Shown here piece after piece: positions 16,448 to 25,594 of a stretch of 64,000 nucleotides of DNA (position 1 is its first letter; the number at the start of each line of letters is the position of its first letter). This DNA comes from Bdellovibrionia bacterium (GTDB lineage Bacteria > Bdellovibrionota > Bdellovibrionia > Bdellovibrionales > JAGQZY01). The stretch covers positions 186,001-250,000 of the forward strand of contig JAUICP010000001.1 of assembly GCA_030427805.1 (NCBI GenBank). Reading direction: 5' to 3'. The translations under genes and the position numbers were made by a program. A model generated the notes under the pieces. It made no database searches. It had not been told where the DNA came from and worked only from the letters and a program-made list of their open reading frames with translations.

Positions 16448-17443
16448 TTATCGAAGTCCAATTGAGGGCCCCCACATTGGATCATTAAGAATAGATCTTC
16501 CGACTGCGGCTAGAGAAAACCTTTTCTTACAAAGAGAATCGTTAATGTATTGTGCTGATTTGATTCCGCCGACACCGATGACGGGTAACTGAGTTTCTCT
16601 TTGAATTCTTTCAGCGTCGTCGACCAGGTAGCCTTCACCTTTTCGGTCACGGGGTCGCCTCCAACCCCCCAGGCCTGAAGAAACATTGATGATATTGACT
16701 CCCGAAGTCTCTAGCATCCTAACCACAGAGATCATTTCGGCTGAAGTAAGACCACCTTCAAAGTGATCCATTCCCGGGATGCGAACAGAGAGAAGAACTT
16801 CTGGTAGTTGAGATTTAATCTCTTTAACAATTTCTATAAGCAATCGCGCGCGGTTTTCAGTAGACCCTCCGTAAAGATCACTCCGCTGATTAGTGATCGG
16901 AGAAAGCCACTGGTTAAGACCATATCCGTGGGCCGAGTGGAGCTCAATAATTTCAAAGCCCGCCTGGTGGGCGCGGTGGGCGGCCAGAACAAAGGAGTCT
17001 TTTATGGTTTGAATATCTGAATGGCTGGCTTGGTCGGGAGTTTCTAACTCTGCGCCTTTGACTGGCACGGCAATTCCACTGGGAGAAATCAAGGGACCGC
17101 CGGTTTGTTCGCGGCTCGATTTAGCGCCGGAGTGGGTGAGTTGAAGGGCCGGAATAGAGCCGGCCGTCTTGATTCGCCTGGCGATTTGCCCGAGGCCTTC
17201 GGTGTGCAGATCGGATTGGATGCCGAGCTGATTGGGCTCACTCTTACCGAAGGGGTGAACATAGGTGTATTCGACCATTACCAAGCCGGTCTTGGCGGAG
17301 GCGAGTCTTTCATAGTGATTCAAGGTTTTTGCTGTGACAAACCCCTGAGAGTTTGCGGTTTGAGAGGCCATGGGCGGCACTAAGATTCTGTTTTTGAGAA
17401 CGATTCTCTTGTTCAGTACGAGGGGGCTATTTAAGTTAAGCAT
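16448..17443 (-). CDS. NADH:flavin oxidoreductase, old yellow enzyme family
   Basis: 331 residues from ATG 17443, preceded by GGAG. A TIM-barrel FMN enzyme: KNRILVPPMAS near the N-terminus, ALQLTHSGAKS, the substrate-binding pattern ELHSAHGYGLNQWLSPITNQRSDLYGG described in pieces (HSAHGY and NQRSDLYGG), and VGVGGI plus VGRSIL for the phosphate of FMN. It reduces activated C=C bonds, with an unknown physiological substrate. Shorter than OYE/FadH fusions, so no 4Fe-4S domain. Divergent from a LysR regulator, likely its controller. Confidence 0.88.
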   Translation of the reverse strand: MLNLNSPLVLNKRIVLKNRILVPPMASQTANSQGFVTAKTLNHYERLASAKTGLVMVEYTYVHPFGKSEPNQLGIQSDLHTEGLGQIARRIKTAGSIPALQLTHSGAKSSREQTGGPLISPSGIAVPVKGAELETPDQASHSDIQTIKDSFVLAAHRAHQAGFEIIELHSAHGYGLNQWLSPITNQRSDLYGGSTENRARLLIEIVKEIKSQLPEVLLSVRIPGMDHFEGGLTSAEMISVVRMLETSGVNIINVSSGLGGWRRPRDRKGEGYLVDDAERIQRETQLPVIGVGGIKSAQYINDSLCKKRFSLAAVGRSILNDPMWGPSIGLR

Positions 17444-17524
17444 CGGGGACTCCTTTTCTGCTGGCAAATCTAGCGAAATAATTGTTTGCAAAAAAGAACT
17501 AATTTTGAAATATATGTTTCGAAT

Positions 17525-18388
17525 ATGGAAATAAATGAAATCCGCTACTTTCTCGCTGTAGCCAAACAAGAGAATATGCACAGGGCCTCTGAAGAAATCG
17601 GCGTTTCAACGAGTTCGTTGAGTAAGGCTATTCGCAAGCTTGAAGACGAACTGCAAGTGAAGCTCTTTCGCCGGGAGGGGCGCAATATTCGCCTGACCGA
17701 GCACGGTCGGTTTTTGAAACAAAAGGGGAATGAGCTCCTCAACTTCGAAGGCTCCATTCGCGAAGGGATCATTGGTAAGGACAATAGATTTCGCGTTCGA
17801 ATTGCTGGTAGTGAAATTCTCCTTTCCCACTTTGGCTTAGAGATTTCTGATAAGCTCTTAAGTACTTACCCCAAGGTTTCTATGGAGTTTGAAGACATAG
17901 AAAGGGCAGAGTTGGTTTCTCGAGTCAGAGATGGAGAGGTTGATCTAGGCATTACTACCTATCATCTTCCCGAAGAATTTGATCGAAAAACAATCGCCAC
18001 CATTAATTTTAGCACCTACATTTCGCGAAAGCATCCTGTCTACTCTCGATATAAAAAAGCACAATCAATTCATGTCGATGAACTTTTACAACATGGATTT
18101 GTCGTTCCTAAAAACAACATATTAGGGAAAATTAGTAGGAGTGACTCAACGGATGGTTGGCGCGACGATAAATTTCCTAGAAAAATCAAATACACCTCTT
18201 CTAGCCTCAAGACTCTTGAGAACCTGGTGCGCTCGGGCAGAGCGGTAGCCTATTTGCCCGAGTATCATGGAGATAGCTCGGGCTTTGAAAAACTTAATAT
18301 CGAAGGGTGTCCCTATCACTGCAAGCAAAAGGTCGTTTTATTTACGAAAAACAAATTACGATCTGGATGGTTAAATACTCTATTTTGA
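17525..18388 (+). CDS. LysR-family transcriptional regulator
   Basis: 287 residues from ATG 17525. N-terminal winged helix (INEIRYFLAVAKQENMHRASEEIGVS then SLSKAIRKLEDEL, with LFRREGRNIRLTEHG) and a periplasmic-binding-protein-like effector domain. It is divergent from the old yellow enzyme gene with 81 nt between starts, the classic LysR-target arrangement. The spacer holds GCAAA and TTTGC arms 19 nt apart. Effector unknown. Confidence 0.88.
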   Translation: MEINEIRYFLAVAKQENMHRASEEIGVSTSSLSKAIRKLEDELQVKLFRREGRNIRLTEHGRFLKQKGNELLNFEGSIREGIIGKDNRFRVRIAGSEILLSHFGLEISDKLLSTYPKVSMEFEDIERAELVSRVRDGEVDLGITTYHLPEEFDRKTIATINFSTYISRKHPVYSRYKKAQSIHVDELLQHGFVVPKNNILGKISRSDSTDGWRDDKFPRKIKYTSSSLKTLENLVRSGRAVAYLPEYHGDSSGFEKLNIEGCPYHCKQKVVLFTKNKLRSGWLNTLF

Positions 18389-18474
18389 ATTGTCGATGTG
18401 CAAAAACTTAGGACTTTGATTTTGGAGGCCAATTTAGTAAGGTCAGAGTGAATCACTTAAACAAGGATTTAATA

Positions 18475-18837
18475 ATGCTCAACTACAATGTAGACCCCGA
18501 AAACCACGTCATTGAAGTGACCATCAGCGGAAAAATTACCAAAGAAGAACTTACTAAGATGATTAGCGAGATTGAAACTCCGCTCAAAGAGTGGGAAGAA
18601 ATACGAATTCTTAAGCGCTTTGATAGTTTTGGTGGGATGGAAATCGCAGCTCTATCTGATGACCTAAAGTTTGCCTATAATAATTTCGCTCACTATAAGA
18701 AGATAAAAAAAGTCGCTGTTGTCACCGACACCGATTGGATTGAAAAATTGAGTGGCTTCTTTTCGAACTTCTTTTCTGGAGAGGTTCAGATCTTCGAACA
18801 AGAAGACATCGAAAAAGCCCGCGCCTGGGTTCGGTAA
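18475..18837 (+). CDS. SpoIIAA-like (STAS-fold) protein
   Basis: 120 residues from ATG 18475 with AAGGA upstream (a GTG at 18448 is possible). The fold pattern matches the SpoIIAA-like family: HVIEVTISGKITKEEL, a helix (FAYNNFAHYKKIKKVAVVTDTDW) and a final strand FEQEDIEKARAWVR. Members are small soluble proteins seen with lipid or membrane roles. No phosphorylatable serine motif of true anti-anti-sigma factors is evident. Stands alone. Confidence 0.7.
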   Translation: MLNYNVDPENHVIEVTISGKITKEELTKMISEIETPLKEWEEIRILKRFDSFGGMEIAALSDDLKFAYNNFAHYKKIKKVAVVTDTDWIEKLSGFFSNFFSGEVQIFEQEDIEKARAWVR

Positions 18838-18870
18838 GAGCTTTCATTTGATAGCATATACACATCCTAC

Positions 18871-19842
18871 TTAGTGAAAGTGAAGGTCCTTTGGCTTTTC
18901 AGTCGAATCACTCTTTGGTCTTCGAATTCCATAAAGCCTTCTTTTTTTTCGCGGAGCTGTCGGGGCAGAGGTTCTCAGCTCGCGAGGCAACATATACCAA
19001 AAAAAGTAGTGATAAATACTTCTTGGTAGAAACCGTCGCACAAAACTAAACAGCATTGCGTCCCAAGTTCCAGAAACTCTCAGTGCGGGGTTTCTCCTGT
19101 TTATAGTTTTGACCACGACCCGCGCAACGCTTTCGGGAGTTGCGATAGTATTTTTCATGAGCTTTTCAATAAACTGACCCATGGCTTGGTATTGGAAGTA
19201 GTAATCGGTATAGGGCTGGTTGAGAGATCTTTGGTAGTCCCTAGTTCGAACGACTTTTGAAAAACCATCGGAATTGACAAACCCGGGTTGGACGAGTGTG
19301 ACTTTAATGTTCCAAGGTTTTACTTCGTACCAAAGAGCTTCCGTAGCTCCCTCTAGTGCAAACTTCGAGGCACTGTAAATAGACATGGTAGGCATAGCCA
19401 TCATTCCGCCAACCGAAGAAATATTAATAATCTGCCCACTTCGGCTTTCACGCATTTTTGGTAGAACTCTTCGGATAAGACTCAAGGGGGCCCTGAAGTT
19501 TGTGTCCATTTGTTTGAGTCGTTCCTCTTCACCCACATGTTCGACCACGGCGGCGAGCATGTAGCCAGCGTTATTTACCAGTACATCGACTTGGCCATAT
19601 ACGGCCTCGATTTCATCGACCAGGAAGTCCCGTTGTTTTTTCGAAAGTACATCTAGGGGTCTGAGCCAAACTCGATCGGATTCCTTAATTCCTTCTTTTT
19701 CGAAACGAGCCATGCTTTCGGCGCGAGCTGTAAGAACCAAATGATGATGAGTGGTTTTGAGGAGAAGTCTTGCGATGGCAAGACCGATTCCCGTGGAAGC
19801 TCCTGTGATTAAGACTAGCTTCTTCTTTTGAAGCGAGCCCAT
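18871..19842 (-). CDS. short-chain dehydrogenase/reductase
   Basis: 323 residues, start supported by AGGAG. Classical SDR: TGASTGIG cofactor motif at residues 13-20, NNAG, catalytic Ser in ISSVGG and YSASK. About 60 extra residues at the C-terminus end in a basic tail (PRKKRRLYGIRRPK) with an aromatic, possibly membrane-associated stretch (IYHYFFWYML). Substrate unknown; the extension suggests a lipid or other membrane substrate (inference). Confidence 0.85.
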   Translation of the reverse strand: MGSLQKKKLVLITGASTGIGLAIARLLLKTTHHHLVLTARAESMARFEKEGIKESDRVWLRPLDVLSKKQRDFLVDEIEAVYGQVDVLVNNAGYMLAAVVEHVGEEERLKQMDTNFRAPLSLIRRVLPKMRESRSGQIINISSVGGMMAMPTMSIYSASKFALEGATEALWYEVKPWNIKVTLVQPGFVNSDGFSKVVRTRDYQRSLNQPYTDYYFQYQAMGQFIEKLMKNTIATPESVARVVVKTINRRNPALRVSGTWDAMLFSFVRRFLPRSIYHYFFWYMLPRELRTSAPTAPRKKRRLYGIRRPKSDSTEKPKDLHFH

Positions 19843-20008
19843 TTTATCTCCTCGGCCCCAGCCTTGATCGGCTTGATAGGGCAGTTAGTTGGTCAGCCTG
19901 ATCTTACTCTCTTTTTTAAATTGCAAAAGTAAAATCTCTGGCCCAGGACTATTTTGAGATTGAATCTTGGTTCTCGTTTTTCTAATAAACCCTTATACCA
20001 GGCAGATC

Positions 20009-20773
20009 TCAAATGTCTTCCTGGGGACCTGCTCCGCCTGAAACAACACCTTGTAATTTGGGATCATTCTCTGGAGTACTGTCACCGGTGTAGGCATCAG
20101 TCGCTAATCGAGTTAAGGGGTGTCCTGGGAAATCCCCAGTCGCAATAATATTCATGCATTGAATATCCCCAGCTGACATTATTCCCCCTGGAGGAAATAC
20201 TTCATTGGGGCGATCGGCTGAGGCTCTAACCATAGCTGAATCGGAATCATAGTTGCCATGGGCCCAAACATTTCCATCGCCATAGTGATCGGGGTGAACC
20301 ATTGAAACGTTGTCTCTCTCACAGTCGTGTTGAAATCCAAACATATGAAGGACTTCGTGGACAGTCTGGCCCATGATGTAGCTATCAGAAAACTGTTCTC
20401 CTTCGGCGGTTAGTCCTGCCGGAATGCTGACGTTAAAGTCTTGTCCTTCAGGGATGCCTTCATAAAAGGCTTGTCCCATAGTTTGTTGTTCGTAGAGGAA
20501 AAGGCGAAGTTCTCTCCGGTTCGGATCATGGGGTCCACACTCGCCAAACCCCTGAAGCTCAAATGGAGTTCTCGCATTGATCTCAGTTTCAAGCGCTCTT
20601 TGAGCCAGCTGGGCTATTCGTTGAGTTTGCTCGTTGTCGCCAGCATTAGTGAAACAAACTGGAATCTCTCTTGGCCAGTAAGGAGGATCATTTTGCCTCC
20701 AAATACAAGCGTCGGCAGATACAAATCCAAAAATTATTGCAAGTAAAAAGCTAATATTATTTGAAGAGAACAT
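20009..20773 (-). CDS. secreted metzincin-type zinc metalloprotease
   Basis: 254 residues from ATG 20773 (AGGGA upstream). Signal peptide of about 20 residues. The zinc motif HEVLHMFGFQHD fits HExxHxxGxxH with an Asp after the third His, as in matrixins; a Met in GGIMSAGD could provide the Met-turn. Several Cys may form disulfides. No propeptide cysteine switch seen. Probably a secreted or periplasmic protease, in keeping with a predatory or scavenging life. Confidence 0.75.
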   Translation of the reverse strand: MFSSNNISFLLAIIFGFVSADACIWRQNDPPYWPREIPVCFTNAGDNEQTQRIAQLAQRALETEINARTPFELQGFGECGPHDPNRRELRLFLYEQQTMGQAFYEGIPEGQDFNVSIPAGLTAEGEQFSDSYIMGQTVHEVLHMFGFQHDCERDNVSMVHPDHYGDGNVWAHGNYDSDSAMVRASADRPNEVFPPGGIMSAGDIQCMNIIATGDFPGHPLTRLATDAYTGDSTPENDPKLQGVVSGGAGPQEDI

Positions 20774-21102
20774 TATAATCCCTGTGCTATAATTGGATAA
20801 AAACAAAGTGGGGGCTTAAAAAGCTCGATAGGTACGGACTAGGAAAACAGGATATTGATCTACAAGAGATACGATCAATTTTAATAACAATACATTTACC
20901 ACCACTAACACTCATGTTTATAAAGTGCATAATCTGAACCAAGATGAGCGCACTCCAAATCGAAATAATACGGCCAGGTTTATTACCGCATACTTTTGGG
21001 TGACATTTTTGAATAGTCGCCTGTCAAAATCTTATACAGAGTAGTCGCCCTAAATCTCCCAAAAGGTAAGGTGAGCGCGCTGGTTAGATGGAGCTTCTAC
21101 CC
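20774..21102. other. 329-nt intergenic region
   Basis: No convincing gene. On the minus strand, GGGTAGAAGCTCC directly follows the stop of the VOC gene (21089-21102), resembling the first half of the post-stop element, and CCTTTTGGGAG appears about 22 nt further on. The rest must hold the promoter of the metalloprotease gene, but no clear boxes stand out. Confidence 0.4.
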
Positions 21103-21639
21103 TTAGGCGAATTCTTTTTCGTGGAGCCAGGCGGCTTGCCGGGGTGGAGTTTTGGTGCGAGACCATTCTTCGAGCATCTGGGGGGCTATTTCTTTTAGCC
21201 CTTTCATTTGCTCTTGATTGCCTGTCACACAGGTGAGTTCTACTCTGTGGCCATTGGGATCAAAAAAGTAAATGGAGCGAATGATTCCGTGCTCTGTGAC
21301 GCCAACAACATCAAGGCCCTTTTCTTCTAATTCTTTTTTGGCGGCCACGAGTGCCTTTTCGTCTTCGAGCTGAAAAGCGATATGCTGAACCCACAGGGGT
21401 GTGTTGAGATCGCGACTCATTTCTTTTTCTCCGGTGATTTCAAAAAAAGCTAAGATATTGCCCATGCCTGCATCTAAAAACACGTGCATATAGGGGTTGG
21501 GCTCTTTTGTCGAAGGCACCTTGTCTTCGGCAATACACACAAGAAGGTCCATATTCAGATATTTCTGATACCATTCAACAGTCTCTTTAGCGTCCTTACA
21601 GCGGTAGGCAACGTGGTGAATTTGTTTAATATCAATCAT
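21103..21639 (-). CDS. VOC-superfamily (glyoxalase-like) protein
   Basis: 178 residues. VOC fold with candidate metal ligands: His in IHHVAYRC, His in WVQHIAFQL and Glu in HRVELTCV. It overlaps the phenylalanine hydroxylase stop as ATGA, so it is the third gene of the aromatic operon. An extradiol-dioxygenase-like or glyoxalase-like role on a tyrosine catabolite is plausible; it is too short and different to be homogentisate dioxygenase. Family certain, reaction unknown. Confidence 0.8.
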   Translation of the reverse strand: MIDIKQIHHVAYRCKDAKETVEWYQKYLNMDLLVCIAEDKVPSTKEPNPYMHVFLDAGMGNILAFFEITGEKEMSRDLNTPLWVQHIAFQLEDEKALVAAKKELEEKGLDVVGVTEHGIIRSIYFFDPNGHRVELTCVTGNQEQMKGLKEIAPQMLEEWSRTKTPPRQAAWLHEKEFA

Positions 21640-22418
21640 TGGGAGTCTCCTTGAAAAGGAATGGGGATTATTAAGTTCTCGGTGTTTCTATTGCGATCGA
21701 GTTCAACTCTTCGTGCGAGTTCATCAAGGCAACCATAAAGCTGTCCTTCGTTTTCTAGAACAAAGAGCCTTTTTTGCATTTGATCGATGCGAAATTCTTG
21801 ATAACGAATATTATCGATATCAAAAGGCAAGACTTCTGGCTCTCCGCTCAGGGCGTAATCACATTCACCAGTTGATGAAGCGATCCCCGCTCCGAATACG
21901 CGAAGGCCTTCAGGGGTTTTGATGAGGCCAAATTCAATAGTAAACCAGAAAAAACGTTCAAATTGCCTCAATAAGTCTTCGCGATCCATAAACTGGCAGG
22001 TGGTGTGACCAAAGCGGTAACAAAAGTCGGCGTAGTCTTTATTGGCAAAGAATGGCAGGTGCCCATAGAGATCGTGAACGATGTCTGGTTCTGGTGTATA
22101 ACTGAGATCTTCTGGTGCCCTAATGAAGTTTCCCACCGGGAATTGCTTTTGTGAGAGCATTTTATAAAAAGCATGGGCGTCCTCTAAACCATCAACAAAA
22201 ACTCCGCGCCAGCCAGTGAGCTCCATTAGCTTCTCGTTGATTTTATTAATGTTGGGGATTTCAAGGGGATTAATTTTTAAAGCCTCTATTCCCTCACGAA
22301 AAAGCTTATAGACTTGTTGATCGCGAGTTTGGCTATGGTTCTCTAGAATCTGCTGCCAAGAGGTTAAACCCTCTTGGCCCAAATCCTTTTGTTTTTGCCC
22401 AAGCTTTAAAGCTTCCAT
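21636..22418 (-). CDS. phhA: phenylalanine-4-hydroxylase
   Basis: 260 residues, the size of bacterial enzymes. It converts phenylalanine to tyrosine using Fe(II), oxygen and a pterin. Iron ligands are seen: the two His in DIVHDLYGHLPFF and the Glu in FFWFTIEFGL; SSTGECDYAL matches the active-site loop. It shares one base with the HPPD stop codon (TAATG), so it is translationally coupled. Together with HPPD it takes Phe towards homogentisate. Confidence 0.95.
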   Translation of the reverse strand: MEALKLGQKQKDLGQEGLTSWQQILENHSQTRDQQVYKLFREGIEALKINPLEIPNINKINEKLMELTGWRGVFVDGLEDAHAFYKMLSQKQFPVGNFIRAPEDLSYTPEPDIVHDLYGHLPFFANKDYADFCYRFGHTTCQFMDREDLLRQFERFFWFTIEFGLIKTPEGLRVFGAGIASSTGECDYALSGEPEVLPFDIDNIRYQEFRIDQMQKRLFVLENEGQLYGCLDELARRVELDRNRNTENLIIPIPFQGDSQ

Positions 22419-23464
22419 TAAAGAACTCCACGCTTCATTTGATCCCGTTCAATAGAATCGAAGAGAGCTTGAAAATTACCCTCACCAAAAGAGAGATGAT
22501 TTTCTCTTTGAATCATTTCGATAAAAATGGGTCCTACAATGTTTTTAGTAAAAATTTGCAGGAGATAACCATCTTCATCTCCATCGACGAGAACTTGAAG
22601 GTCCTCAATCTTAGCCTTGTCCTCTTTAACGTTAGGCACGCGATCAAAAACGGTTTGGTAGTATTCGGGATTGATATCGAGAGTACTAATTGTTGTCTCT
22701 TTAAGAGCGTCCAAAGACTTTAAAATGTCGTTTGTTAAAAATGCTAAGTGTTGAACGCCGGGTCCATTGTATTCGTTGAGGTATTCATTGATTTGCGACT
22801 TTGCTTCATCGGCCTCATTAATAGGAATACAAAACTTTCCGCAAGGAGATTTAAGGGCATAGGATGTAAGTCCTGTCTTTTGCCCTTTAATATCAAAGTA
22901 GCGAACCTCCTCAAAACCAAAAACATTCTTATAAAAGTTGGCCCACGTGTCCATGGTTCCCTTAAAAACATTGTTCGTAAGGTGATCAATAACTAAAAAG
23001 CCCTTGTCTTCAACTATGATGGGATCTTGAAGCATTTCGAAGTTGAACCTCGAGTAGGTGAATTTTCCTTCAGCATCGGGCTCGATAAAATAAATGAGAC
23101 TATCTCCGATTCCAAATATTGCGGGAACTCGCTTTCCATCACGATAGGTGTAGTCACCTTCGTTACATTCTTTAGCACCTCGCCTTTTGGCTTCAGCGAG
23201 TGCTTGCTCCGCATTTTCTACTCGCCAACCCATGGCAGAAATAGATGGGCCATGGGCCTTTTGAAAACGATCACCGAAAGAGTCCTTATGATAATTCGCC
23301 AAAAATGTGATTTCATTTTGTCGGTAGAGATCAATATTGAGATCTCTTTGCTTAGCGATCTTAGAAAACCCAAAGTCAGTGAAGAGTTTGTGGAAGTGCT
23401 CGGGTGTTTCAGCACTAAATTCGACGAAATCAATACCATTGAGATTTAATGGGTTGCTGCTCAT
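22418..23464 (-). CDS. hppD: 4-hydroxyphenylpyruvate dioxygenase
   Basis: 348 residues with AGGAGG before the ATG. Two VOC-type domains; iron ligands are His in VIDHLTNNV, His in GPGVQHLAFLT and Glu in FIEMIQREN. It makes homogentisate from 4-hydroxyphenylpyruvate. First gene of the operon hppD-phhA-VOC, transcribed away from a LysR gene. No homogentisate dioxygenase lies in the window, so the product may be degraded by enzymes elsewhere or oxidised to pyomelanin. Confidence 0.95.
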   Translation of the reverse strand: MSSNPLNLNGIDFVEFSAETPEHFHKLFTDFGFSKIAKQRDLNIDLYRQNEITFLANYHKDSFGDRFQKAHGPSISAMGWRVENAEQALAEAKRRGAKECNEGDYTYRDGKRVPAIFGIGDSLIYFIEPDAEGKFTYSRFNFEMLQDPIIVEDKGFLVIDHLTNNVFKGTMDTWANFYKNVFGFEEVRYFDIKGQKTGLTSYALKSPCGKFCIPINEADEAKSQINEYLNEYNGPGVQHLAFLTNDILKSLDALKETTISTLDINPEYYQTVFDRVPNVKEDKAKIEDLQVLVDGDEDGYLLQIFTKNIVGPIFIEMIQRENHLSFGEGNFQALFDSIERDQMKRGVL

Positions 23465-23552
23465 ATTTTCCTCCTAAGATCACAGTCACCTAATTAGATT
23501 CAGTTTACTCAGGAAAAATGTTGAAAAAAAGATCAATTATTTTATAATAATA

Positions 23553-23567
23553 GTCAAAAATACTGAC
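23553..23567. promoter_or_regulatory. candidate LysR-type binding site
   Basis: GTCA (23553-23556) and TGAC (23564-23567) form an inverted repeat containing the T-N11-A pattern. It lies between the divergent hppD and lysR genes, next to a partly palindromic ATTAT...ATAAT (23536-23551) that includes a TATAAT. Confidence 0.5.
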
Positions 23568-23582
23568 AATAATGGTCTCAGA

Positions 23583-24461
23583 ATGAATTTAAGCGTAGAA
23601 CAGATAGAAGCCCTAGATGCGATAGCTCGGCTGGGAACCTTCCAGAAGGCGGCTGAGTCCTTGGGTAAAGGTCACTCAGCCGTGATCTATCTTTTAAAGA
23701 CTCTGGAAGAAGAGCTCGAAATCAAACTTCTCGATCGAAGTGGATACCGGACCCAGCTCACCGATGAAGCTAAATTAATCCACGACTATTTCAAAAGAAT
23801 ACTCAAAAACAAAGAAGACATTGAAACCCTCTGCAAAAAACTTAGGAACTCCTGGGAGCCTAAAATTGGGCTCGTGTACGACGGGGTGATTGATTTCGAG
23901 ATAATTAGTGAAGTTCTACTTAAGCTCCAGCAGTCTGAAATCCCTACGGAGATAAAAGCATCGGCAGCCTTTCTGGATGAAGTTGAGAAACGATTCCAAT
24001 CGGAAAATGCCGATCTCATGTTGACGATTCTTCCCCACCAACAACTAATGGGCCCTTCGATTAATTTAAAACCCATCAAAATGTACTTGGTTTGTCACAA
24101 AAACCATCCGCTCAACAAAGAGGAAGGATCTCTCTCGGTTGAGGATTTGAACCGCCATATCTATATTAGTGTTCGAGGCTCGATCGCAGGTCTTGGTTTA
24201 AGCACCGAGCAGCTAGAATTTTCCTCTTCTATCATCGTGAATGATTTTTATTCGAAGAAAAAAGCTATTATGAAGGGACTTGGATATGGCTGGATGCCCC
24301 ACTATCTGATTCAAGATGAAATGACCGCCGGCAGCTTGATTAGGGTAAAAACTGAAATTTCTAGTGAGCATAGTTTATTGCCGCGCCTCTACCATAGAGA
24401 TCGAAAGCTTCTTGGCAAAGGTGCATTAGAAATTTTAGATGCATTTGCGAGCTATACTTAA
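23583..24461 (+). CDS. LysR-family regulator of the aromatic operon
   Basis: 292 residues. Winged helix at the N-terminus (VEQIEALDAIARLGTFQKAAESLGKG, then LEEELEIKLLDRSGYRTQLT) and an effector domain. Divergent from hppD by 118 nt with a T-N11-A site between, so it most likely controls hppD-phhA. Its helix-turn-helix (KGHSAVIYLLKTLEEEL) differs from the more common SQSALS form, a feature of some clades. Effector may be an aromatic amino acid or its keto acid. Confidence 0.88.
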   Translation: MNLSVEQIEALDAIARLGTFQKAAESLGKGHSAVIYLLKTLEEELEIKLLDRSGYRTQLTDEAKLIHDYFKRILKNKEDIETLCKKLRNSWEPKIGLVYDGVIDFEIISEVLLKLQQSEIPTEIKASAAFLDEVEKRFQSENADLMLTILPHQQLMGPSINLKPIKMYLVCHKNHPLNKEEGSLSVEDLNRHIYISVRGSIAGLGLSTEQLEFSSSIIVNDFYSKKKAIMKGLGYGWMPHYLIQDEMTAGSLIRVKTEISSEHSLLPRLYHRDRKLLGKGALEILDAFASYT

Positions 24462-24541
24462 ATTTTAGCGGACTCTTGCTCTTATCTTTGATAATAATTT
24501 GGGCCGCCCAACAGGCACCAACAAATTGTAGGAGTCGAGTC

Positions 24542-25060
24542 GTGAGAGAACTCTTAATTTTATTTTTATTCATACACATTCCCTCTTTAGCTTGGTCTAA
24601 GGATTGCGATGATAGTAACAAGGTTTACAAGGTCTGTTCTGACCAAAGCAAGGCTTACAAAGATTCTCTGAATTTAGCTAAAAGTTCAAAGAAGCTCGTG
24701 TTAGTGAAGTTTGGTGCCGATTGGTGTCCGTGGTGCCAATCCCTTCATCGTATGTTTAATGATAAGAAATTTTGGTCTGGACTCGATAAGGACTTGGTTC
24801 TTAGTGAGGTCGGAATCTACAAGTACAATTCACGGGATAAGATCTCTTCTGGCGAAGACATTTTGTCAAAAATCCTAAAAACAAATGGTAAGGCACGAAA
24901 AGAAGTAAAAGGCGTACCATTTCTCGCTGTAGTACGCCCTTCGGATAATAAAGCTGTTTTTATCGAAACAGGCTCTCTCGAGGATAATAGTTCGGGAAAA
25001 GGTCATGATCCCGAAAAAGTTAAGGCAGCTTTAGACAAAGCTATCACTTCTCTTAGGTAG
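24542..25060 (+). CDS. secreted thioredoxin-fold protein (CPWC)
   Basis: 172 residues from GTG 24542, chosen because TAGGAG lies just upstream and a clean signal peptide (RELLILFLFIHIPSLAWS) follows. Thioredoxin active site ADWCPWCQSLH, cis-Pro in VKGVPFLAVV. The layout is that of DUF255/thioredoxin_7-like periplasmic proteins that reduce or isomerise disulfides. An N-terminal Cys pair (KDCDD, KVCSD) precedes the domain. Confidence 0.8.
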   Translation: MRELLILFLFIHIPSLAWSKDCDDSNKVYKVCSDQSKAYKDSLNLAKSSKKLVLVKFGADWCPWCQSLHRMFNDKKFWSGLDKDLVLSEVGIYKYNSRDKISSGEDILSKILKTNGKARKEVKGVPFLAVVRPSDNKAVFIETGSLEDNSSGKGHDPEKVKAALDKAITSLR

Positions 25061-25099
25061 GTCTCTTCAAACGGGTTCCTCTTAAGAGCCTGATTAAAA

Positions 25100-25363
25100 C
25101 TAAAGTGTTTCAGAAGCTTTTTTTACAGGCTTCTTAAGATTTTTCTTTGCCTGCTTTTTAGACTTCTTATTGATTGCGCCACTTTCTGGAGCGGGCTCTT
25201 CTTCCTCTTCTTCAAGAGAAACTGGCTCTTCATCACTCACTGAACTTTCATCGTAAGTTGTATCCGTGCTTTCATCAGCCCACGTATCATCGTCAGCATG
25301 AGCAACAGGGTTAACTAGACCAAAAAGTAAAAGTACGGCTAATAGGGCGATAATTTTTCTCAT
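25100..25363 (-). CDS. small secreted protein with acidic and basic halves
   Basis: 87 residues. Signal peptide of 23 residues (ending VAHA), then an acidic stretch (DDDTWADESTD and EEEEEEP) and a lysine-rich tail (NKKSKKQAKKNLKKPVKK). Probably disordered and periplasmic; the two halves could neutralise each other or bind DNA or peptidoglycan. No family recognised. Ribosome binding site GGAG before the ATG. Confidence 0.6.
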   Translation of the reverse strand: MRKIIALLAVLLLFGLVNPVAHADDDTWADESTDTTYDESSVSDEEPVSLEEEEEEPAPESGAINKKSKKQAKKNLKKPVKKASETL

Positions 25364-25594
25364 TTAGTTTTCTCCTGGGGAGGGGTTAATTTTTTTGAGG
25401 TTAAGTCGTGCCTCTCACGAGACTCCCCTGACTATCTATTAGCAAGGTAGATGCCGAGTTTAGGGGTGCCTTGTCTCTTTAAATAGGAATAGAAACCATT
25501 GATTTCACATTGGATTTCCGAATCGGAAGTGAGGCTTCCGATTTCTATTGCGATAAAAGAGCAAACTCAACTACACTATTTTTCTGGAGTTAGA

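Noticed and set aside
20774-21102. 47-codon minus-strand frame ending before the metalloprotease
   Set aside because: No ribosome binding site, no recognisable composition, and it lies in the expected promoter region.
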